Origin: an uncultured Clostridia bacterium | Lineage (GTDB): Bacteria; Bacillota; Clostridia; TANB77; CAG-508 | Assembly: GCA_934130975.1 (NCBI GenBank) | Contig: CAKOYU010000009.1 | Span: forward strand, 5,080-69,079 | Direction of reading: 5' to 3' | Length of the DNA stretch: 64,000 nt | Part shown: in pieces, positions 58,475 to 64,000 of the stretch | Layout of the letters: each line of letters starts with the position of its first letter | How positions within the stretch are numbered: the first letter of the stretch is position 1 | The notes under the pieces: model-generated | Databases searched by the model: none | What the model saw: the letters and a program-made list of their open reading frames with translations, nothing else | Told to the model about the DNA's origin: nothing | Program-made: the position numbers and the translations under genes

Positions 58475-59416
58475 ATGAAAATAGGAGTAGTAATTGTAAC
58501 ATATAATAGATTGGAAAAGTTAAAGATAGCATTAGAATCATATGAAAAGCAGAATGCAAAGCCTAAATATATATTAGTAGTAAACAATAATAGTAATGAT
58601 GGAACTAAAGAATATTTAGAACAATGGAAGGAAGAAAATAGTAATATTGAAAAACTCATACTTAACCTTGATAAAAACACAGGTGGAAGCGGAGGTTTTT
58701 ATCAAGGATTAAAACATAGTTTAGAATTAGACTCAGAATGGGTATGGGTTGCAGATGATGATGCATATCCACAAGAAGACGCTTTTGAAATAGCACAAAA
58801 ATATATTGAGAAGCATAAAGATAGTAAAGAGGAATTATCAGCAATATGTGGAACTGTTTTTAAAAGCGATAGAACAACAATTGACTGTTCACATAGAAGA
58901 AGAATATATACTACAGTATTTAATAGAATAGCACAACCATATTCAAAGCCAAAGGATTATGAACAAGATGAATTTGAGATAAATGGATTTTCATATGTTG
59001 GAACTATGATTAACAAAGAAAAACTAAAACAAACAGAGTTAACTAAAAAAGATTATTTTATATATTATGATGATACAGAACATAGCTACAGATTGTCTAA
59101 GTTAGGAAAAATTGTATGTATACCAAATATAAAAGTTGTACATGATGCACCACATAGCGAAATGAGTGAAATAGTAAAATGGAAACTATATTATTTAGTA
59201 AGAAACACATTAGATTTTGTAAAATGCAATTTTGATGAAAAATATTTTAAAGAGCAGTGTTTTGAAGTTCCATTTAAATTTAAAGTAGCAGTATTTTTAT
59301 TTGGAAAAGATAAAAAATATGGATATAAAATGATAAATGAAGCAGTCAAAGATGCGAAAACAGGAAAGACTGGATTACATGAAATCTATAAACCTGGATG
59401 GAATCCTAATAAATAA
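58475..59416 (+). CDS. Galactofuranosyltransferase-like GT2
   Basis: A 313-residue GT-A enzyme. IGVVIVTYNRLEKLKIALESYEKQ opens the fold. NTGGSGGFYQGLKHSLELDSEWVWVADDDAYPQEDAF, with a DDD metal motif, is the pattern of GlfT2-like and related galactofuranosyltransferases. FEINGFSYVGTMINKEKL and HDAPHSEMSEIVKWKLYYLVRN follow. UDP-galactopyranose mutase lies three genes downstream, which supports galactofuranose as the donor. ATG 58475 has AAAGGATTAG upstream; an in-frame GTG at 58457 does not. Confidence 0.85.
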   Translation: MKIGVVIVTYNRLEKLKIALESYEKQNAKPKYILVVNNNSNDGTKEYLEQWKEENSNIEKLILNLDKNTGGSGGFYQGLKHSLELDSEWVWVADDDAYPQEDAFEIAQKYIEKHKDSKEELSAICGTVFKSDRTTIDCSHRRRIYTTVFNRIAQPYSKPKDYEQDEFEINGFSYVGTMINKEKLKQTELTKKDYFIYYDDTEHSYRLSKLGKIVCIPNIKVVHDAPHSEMSEIVKWKLYYLVRNTLDFVKCNFDEKYFKEQCFEVPFKFKVAVFLFGKDKKYGYKMINEAVKDAKTGKTGLHEIYKPGWNPNK

Positions 59417-59464
59417 TTACAAAATAGTTTCAATTCTGTTTTTGACAAAGATAGGAGATAAAAA

Positions 59465-60922
59465 GTGAAAAAAAGTATAGCAAAAAATTATATATATAAT
59501 CTAATATATCAAATGTTAACAATAGTGTTACCACTTATAACAACTCCATATTTATCAAGAGTATTAGGAGCAGAATCTATAGGAATATATGGATATACAA
59601 TTTCAATAGTTACATATTTCATATTATTTGGAACATTGGGAGTTTCAATGTATGGACAAAGAGAAATAGCATATAAAGCAGATGATAAAAAAGCAAGAAG
59701 CAAAACATTTTGGGAAATAATTTCAATAAGAACAATAAGCCTTAGTATATCAATAATATTATTTTACCTTATATATGGAAGAACAGGAGAATATGCATTA
59801 TATTACAGGATATTAATAATTCAGCTAGTAGCTAATTTATTTGATATAAGTTGGCTATTCCAAGGAATTGAAGAATTTGACAAAACAGTAATAAGAAATC
59901 TAATTGTAAAATTGCTAAGTTTAGTATTAATATTTGTAGTAATAAAAACACCAGATGACTTATGGAAATATTTTTTAATATATGTATCTGCTGAATTAAT
60001 AGGAAATGTAACATTATGGTTATATCTACCCAAATATTTAGAAAAAGTAAATATAAAAGAACTAGAAATAAAAAAACACATAAAGCCAACAATATCACTA
60101 TTTGTACCACAAATAGCAATACAAATATATACAGTATTAGACAAAACAATGATAGGAAAACTAACAGGAGATATGGTAGAAGTTGGATATTATGAACAAG
60201 CACAAAAAGTTGTTAAAGCAACATTAATAGTAACAACAGCACTACAAACTGTTATGAACTCAAGAATAGCAAATGCATATGCATCAGAAAATAAAAAAGA
60301 AATAAAAGAATGTTTAGAAAAATCATTCAATTTTGTATGGTTAATAACAGTACCAATGACATTTGGACTAATAGCAATAGCATCAAAATTTGTACCATGG
60401 TATTATGGAGAAGAATTTAATGGAGTAACACCAATCTTAATAGCAACAGCACCAATCTTAATAGCGATAGGAATTAGTGGAGTTACAGGTACACAATATT
60501 TAGTTCAAATAGGAAAGCAAAAAGAATTCACAATGTCAGTTACAATAGGAGCTATAACAAACATTATATTTAATCTTATTTTAATTCACTACTTTAAAGG
60601 AGTTGGTGCAGCAATTGCATCTGTAATTGCTGAATCTATAATTGCGATAGTACAATTATATTATATAAAAGATCAATTTAATGCAATAGAGATTTTCAAA
60701 TTGGGAATAAAATGTATAATTAGTGGAATTGTTATGTTTATATTTGTAAAACTATTAGTACAAATAATGCCAGTAAGTATAATAAACACAATGATTGAAG
60801 TTATTATAGGTGGAATAATATATGTAATGATGTTAATGATATTAAAATACCAATTCTTCAAAGACCTAGTAAATCAAGTATTAAGTGGAATAAAAATTAA
60901 AAATTTAGGAGGTACAAAATGA
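59465..60922 (+). CDS. Polysaccharide flippase (Wzx/MATE-like)
   Basis: A 485-residue membrane protein with about 12-14 helices of the MOP superfamily. The start NYIYNLIYQMLTIVLPLITTPYLSRVLGAESIGIYGY is characteristic of Wzx-type O-antigen and capsule flippases. It moves lipid-linked repeat units across the membrane. Its presence beside a complete Wzm/Wzt ABC exporter indicates two export routes or two glycans in one locus. It starts at GTG after AGGAGAT and overlaps the next gene by four bases (ATGA). Confidence 0.93.
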   Translation: MKKSIAKNYIYNLIYQMLTIVLPLITTPYLSRVLGAESIGIYGYTISIVTYFILFGTLGVSMYGQREIAYKADDKKARSKTFWEIISIRTISLSISIILFYLIYGRTGEYALYYRILIIQLVANLFDISWLFQGIEEFDKTVIRNLIVKLLSLVLIFVVIKTPDDLWKYFLIYVSAELIGNVTLWLYLPKYLEKVNIKELEIKKHIKPTISLFVPQIAIQIYTVLDKTMIGKLTGDMVEVGYYEQAQKVVKATLIVTTALQTVMNSRIANAYASENKKEIKECLEKSFNFVWLITVPMTFGLIAIASKFVPWYYGEEFNGVTPILIATAPILIAIGISGVTGTQYLVQIGKQKEFTMSVTIGAITNIIFNLILIHYFKGVGAAIASVIAESIIAIVQLYYIKDQFNAIEIFKLGIKCIISGIVMFIFVKLLVQIMPVSIINTMIEVIIGGIIYVMMLMILKYQFFKDLVNQVLSGIKIKNLGGTK

Positions 60923-61887
60923 GCTTGTATGACAAAATCGTAAAAAATCAAACTTGTTTAAATACAGCTAGAGCATTAAGAACTAAAATAACAGAAAGAA
61001 ACAAGAAAAAGAGAGTAAAAGGCAATTATAAATTTATAGACAGAAAAAAAGACAGTGAAAAATTATGCATAATATTAGCTGGATATAAACAATTTTTATG
61101 GGAAGATGTATTTGGAAGAATAGAAAAATATGTATCACAAGATATTGATGTATGCATAGTTTCATCAGGATTATATAGTGAAGAACTAGCAAATATAGCA
61201 GAAAAAAATAATTGGTCATACTTAAGTGTAAAGCAAAACAAAGTATCATTAGTACAGAACATAGCAATAAATTTACATACAAAAGCAAAAAAAATATATA
61301 AATTAGATGAAGACATATTTATAACAGAAAACTTTTTTGAACAACTAGAAAAAACATATAATGCAATCCAAGAAAACGGAAGATACAACATAGGATTTGT
61401 AGCTCCATTACTACCAATAAATGGATATGCAAATGTAAATGTATTAGAAAAAACAGGTTTAATAGAAAAATTTGATAAAAGATTTGGAAAAACATATCAT
61501 AATGGTGACGGAGAAGCACCAATTATAAAAAATCCAGATATTGCTAAATTCATGTGGGGAGAAACAGAAGAAAAATTAAGAAATATAGACAAATTATCAA
61601 AAGAATTTTCAGAGCAAGAATTTTCATATTCAATATGTCCAATAAGATTTAGTATAGGAGCAATATTATTTTCAAGAGAAATATGGGAAGACATGGGAAG
61701 ATTCAAAGTTGGAATAGGAAACAACATGGGACAAGACGAAGTACAAATATGTGAGTATTGTATGATACAAAGTAAAGCAATAATTGTATCAGAAAATACA
61801 TTAGCGGGACATTTTTCATATGGACCACAAACAAACGCCATGAAAGAATACTACAATTCACACAGAGAAGTATTTAAAGTAAAATAA
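60919..61887 (+). CDS. Putative glycosyltransferase
   Basis: A 322-residue soluble protein: LCIILAGYKQFLWEDVFGRIEKYVSQDIDVCIVSSGLY, then AKKIYKLDEDIFITENFFEQLE, where LDEDIF looks like a DXD metal motif. VAPLLPINGYANVNVL, RFSIGAILFSREIWEDMG and GQDEVQICEY follow. The layout fits a GT-A enzyme of the locus, possibly galactofuranose-related because it sits directly before glf, but it is not a classic GT2. It overlaps the flippase gene by four bases. Confidence 0.7.
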   Translation: MSLYDKIVKNQTCLNTARALRTKITERNKKKRVKGNYKFIDRKKDSEKLCIILAGYKQFLWEDVFGRIEKYVSQDIDVCIVSSGLYSEELANIAEKNNWSYLSVKQNKVSLVQNIAINLHTKAKKIYKLDEDIFITENFFEQLEKTYNAIQENGRYNIGFVAPLLPINGYANVNVLEKTGLIEKFDKRFGKTYHNGDGEAPIIKNPDIAKFMWGETEEKLRNIDKLSKEFSEQEFSYSICPIRFSIGAILFSREIWEDMGRFKVGIGNNMGQDEVQICEYCMIQSKAIIVSENTLAGHFSYGPQTNAMKEYYNSHREVFKVK

Positions 61888-61900
61888 AGGAGAAATGAAA

Positions 61901-63004
61901 ATGAAAAAATATGATTATTTAATAGTTGGAGCCGGATTATATGGTGCCGTATTTGCATATGAGGCAAATAAAAGAGGAAAAAAATGTCTAGTAATAGACA
62001 GAAGAAATCATATAGGTGGAAATATATATTGTGAAAATGTAAATGGAATAAATGTACACAAATATGGTGCACACATATTCCATACAAGTGATAAAGAAAT
62101 ATGGGACTATGTAAATCAATTTGTAGAATTCAATAACTATGTAAACTCGCCAATAGCAAATTACAAAGGAGAAATATATAATTTGCCATTTAATATGAAT
62201 ACATTTTCTAAATTATGGGGAGTAGTAACACCAAAACAAGCAGCCGAAAAAATTGAAGAACAAAAAGCAGAATATAATATAACAGAGCCAAAAAATTTAG
62301 AAGAACAAGCAATATCATTAATAGGAAAAGACATATATTTTAAATTAATAAAAGAATATACAGAAAAACAATGGGGAAGAGACTGCAAAGAATTGCCAGC
62401 ATTTATAATAAAAAGATTACCTGTAAGATTTACATATGATAATAATTACTTTAATGATAGATATCAAGGGATTCCTATTGGAGGATATAATGTAATAATT
62501 GAAAAATTACTTGCAAATGCTGATATTGAACTTGGAGTAGATTATTTAAAAAATAAAGAAAAATATAATGAGATGGCAGAAAAAGTATTATATACAGGAA
62601 TGATAGATGAATATTTTGATTATAAATATGGAAACTTGGAATGGCGTTCATTAAAATTCGAGAATGAAATTTATGATGACATTGATAACTATCAAGGCAA
62701 TGCAGTTGTAAATTATACAAGCCATGATCAAGAATATACTAGAATAATTGAACATAAACATTTTGAATTTAATAAATGTAAAGGAACTGTTATAACAAAA
62801 GAATATCCAATGACATGGAAAATGGGAGATGAGGCATATTATCCAGTAAATGATGAGAGAAATAATACTCTATTTGCTAAATATCAAGAATTAGCTAAAC
62901 AAGAAAAAAACGTTATTTTTGGAGGAAGACTTGGAAATTATAAATATTATGACATGGATAAAGTAATAAAATCAGCATTAGATAAATGTAAAGAAATTTT
63001 ATAA
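61901..63004 (+). CDS. glf: UDP-galactopyranose mutase
   Basis: Glf converts UDP-galactopyranose to UDP-galactofuranose with reduced FAD. The 367-residue protein has the FAD-binding motif YDYLIVGAGLYGAVFAYEA, then RRNHIGGNIYCENVNGINVHKYGAHIFHTSDK (substrate histidines) and the conserved EKQWGRDCKELPAFIIKRLPVRFTYDNNYF (catalytic arginine region). YPVNDERNN and GGRLGNYKYYDMD complete the signature. ATG 61901 has AAAGGAG 8 bases upstream. It ends the locus with a terminator and shows that the surface glycan contains galactofuranose. Confidence 0.97.
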   Translation: MKKYDYLIVGAGLYGAVFAYEANKRGKKCLVIDRRNHIGGNIYCENVNGINVHKYGAHIFHTSDKEIWDYVNQFVEFNNYVNSPIANYKGEIYNLPFNMNTFSKLWGVVTPKQAAEKIEEQKAEYNITEPKNLEEQAISLIGKDIYFKLIKEYTEKQWGRDCKELPAFIIKRLPVRFTYDNNYFNDRYQGIPIGGYNVIIEKLLANADIELGVDYLKNKEKYNEMAEKVLYTGMIDEYFDYKYGNLEWRSLKFENEIYDDIDNYQGNAVVNYTSHDQEYTRIIEHKHFEFNKCKGTVITKEYPMTWKMGDEAYYPVNDERNNTLFAKYQELAKQEKNVIFGGRLGNYKYYDMDKVIKSALDKCKEIL

Positions 63005-63013
63005 AATACGATA

Positions 63014-63043
63014 AAAATTTGGTACTTTCTACCAAATTTTTTT
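63014..63043 (+). terminator. Terminator of the polysaccharide locus
   Basis: AAATTTGGTA, short loop, TACCAAATTT, then a T run. Confidence 0.92.
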
Positions 63044-63055
63044 GTATATAAAATA

Positions 63056-63084
63056 TTGCTTTTCCATAAATAAAAATATATAAT
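63056..63084 (+). promoter_or_regulatory. Promoter of the lectin-domain protein
   Basis: TTGCTT, 17 bp, TATAAT, 39 bases before the start. Confidence 0.7.
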
Positions 63085-63123
63085 ATAAATAGAAAAATTT
63101 AGAAGAAGGGATTGATTTTAAAT

Positions 63124-64000
63124 ATGAAAAAAGGATTGTTAAAGACTTTATGTACAGCAATGATATTTATATTGATTTTTACAATTGCTTTTCCAACTAT
63201 TAATTATGCAACAGATATAGAAAAAGATATAACAAATGAAGAAGTAGAAAACGAGAAAATGGAAAAGAAAACAGAAGAAAGTATAAATAATGAGAAAAAT
63301 ACTATAGAAGAAAAAATAAATGTAGAAGCGGAAAAATTAAATCTTACAGATGAAAAAGAATTAAAAACAGATAAAATAGAAGATGGAACATATTATATTT
63401 CATCAGCTATTGATGAGAACAAAGTAATCAGTATAAATAATGGAGAATATAATGATTACGGAAATGCACATATATGGAAAAATGAACAAAAGGAATATCA
63501 GAAATTTGATATAAAATATAATAAAAATGTTGATGCATATATAATTACAGCAGTACATTCAAATAAATCACTAGATGTATCAGGAGCAGGACAAAGTAAT
63601 GGTACTAATGTAATACAATATAGAACACATGATGGAAATTCAGAACAATGGATATTAAAAGAAACCCAAAGTGGATATTATAACATAATATCAAAATGTA
63701 ATTATTTGAATTTGGACGTAAGTGGAGGATTAAATACAAATGGAACGAATATTCAAGTATTTGAAAATAATGAAACACCAGCGCAAGAATTTAAATTTAT
63801 AAAAGCCGAGAAAAATGAAGGAACAAGAACAATAAAAGATGGAATATACACAATTGGAACAAAGCTAGATAAAAATAAAGCGTTACAAATTGAAAACGGA
63901 GAAATATTTAATAATGCCAAAGCAAAATTTGAGAGAAGATTAAATATATCAACTAAAAATCAAGAATTTGAAATAAAATATTTAAACAATGGATATTATG
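63124..64000 (+). CDS. Secreted protein with ricin-type lectin repeats (3' end outside window)
   Basis: The frame runs off the window; 292 codons are visible. It starts with a signal peptide (MKKGLLKTLCTAMIFILIFTIAFPTINYA, cleavage probably near ATDIEK) and a Glu/Lys-rich linker to about residue 80. At least one ricin-B-like beta-trefoil domain follows (DGTYYISSAIDENKVISINN, ITAVHSNKSLDVSGAGQSNGT, QYRTHDGNSEQWI, NYLNLDVSGG), and a second begins at TIKDGIYTIGTKL. Such domains bind carbohydrate, so it may be a wall-active enzyme or adhesin; the catalytic part, if any, lies outside the window. RBS AGAAGGGATTG. Confidence 0.88.
   Translation, partial: MKKGLLKTLCTAMIFILIFTIAFPTINYATDIEKDITNEEVENEKMEKKTEESINNEKNTIEEKINVEAEKLNLTDEKELKTDKIEDGTYYISSAIDENKVISINNGEYNDYGNAHIWKNEQKEYQKFDIKYNKNVDAYIITAVHSNKSLDVSGAGQSNGTNVIQYRTHDGNSEQWILKETQSGYYNIISKCNYLNLDVSGGLNTNGTNIQVFENNETPAQEFKFIKAEKNEGTRTIKDGIYTIGTKLDKNKALQIENGEIFNNAKAKFERRLNISTKNQEFEIKYLNNGYY

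Overview
The window is strongly A+T-rich, codes almost entirely on the + strand, and comes from a fermentative, endospore-forming member of the Clostridia. The evidence is a bifunctional AdhE, an L-lactate dehydrogenase, GatCAB, NAD-dependent ligase, the era-yqzL-recO order, CdaA, a sortase, SpoIIID and consensus SigA promoters with 17-bp spacers. An uncultured gut lineage fits, but the species cannot be named from the sequence alone.

Layout. 1-4354: the 3' part of a large repetitive surface protein, a DUF4143-type AAA ATPase, and a 273-bp duplicate of the surface gene's 3' end. 4549-24355: housekeeping genes (adhE, a small-molecule kinase, uvrB, a DUF975 protein, ldh, gatCAB, a short alanyl-tRNA synthetase, hinT, sortase, ligA, folD, a minimal dprA, a DnaB-like ATPase). 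24421-30616: the sporulation regulator gene spoIIID, split into two halves by a 5,908-bp element. 30674-43044: membrane and housekeeping genes (an RsiV-like protein, HtrA, RNase HII, pyrimidine nucleoside phosphorylase, CdaA, TruA, an elongator tRNA-Met on the - strand, a coiled-coil protein, Era, YqzL, RecO). 43075-63004: a roughly 20-kb cell-surface polysaccharide locus with eight or more glycosyltransferases, a Wzm/Wzt-type ABC exporter, a methyltransferase/kinase-like/coiled-coil protein, two large membrane proteins, a flippase and UDP-galactopyranose mutase. 63124-64000: the start of a secreted ricin-type lectin protein.

The main discovery is the split spoIIID. A near-perfect 21-bp direct repeat (24565-24585 and 30473-30493) lies in the codons for TVHKDVT in both halves. 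Removing the 5,908 bp between the repeats restores one in-frame 95-codon SpoIIID. The element encodes a large serine recombinase next to its right end, so it looks like a skin-type element (known from sigK) placed in a different mother-cell gene. Its cargo is unusual: a decayed diversity-generating retroelement (intact variable protein, C-terminal reverse-transcriptase fragment, internally deleted template repeat) and a type III toxin-antitoxin module (two 48-bp RNA repeats, attenuator hairpin, CptN/ToxN-like toxin). The toxin-antitoxin could retain the element in the vegetative lineage, while excision would be needed only in the terminal mother cell; that logic is inference.

Other points of note: two copies of a 155-bp palindromic repeat and a separate 183-bp inverted-repeat element, a WbdD-like architecture beside a Wzt with a carbohydrate-binding tail, and an AlaRS that ends after the editing domain.
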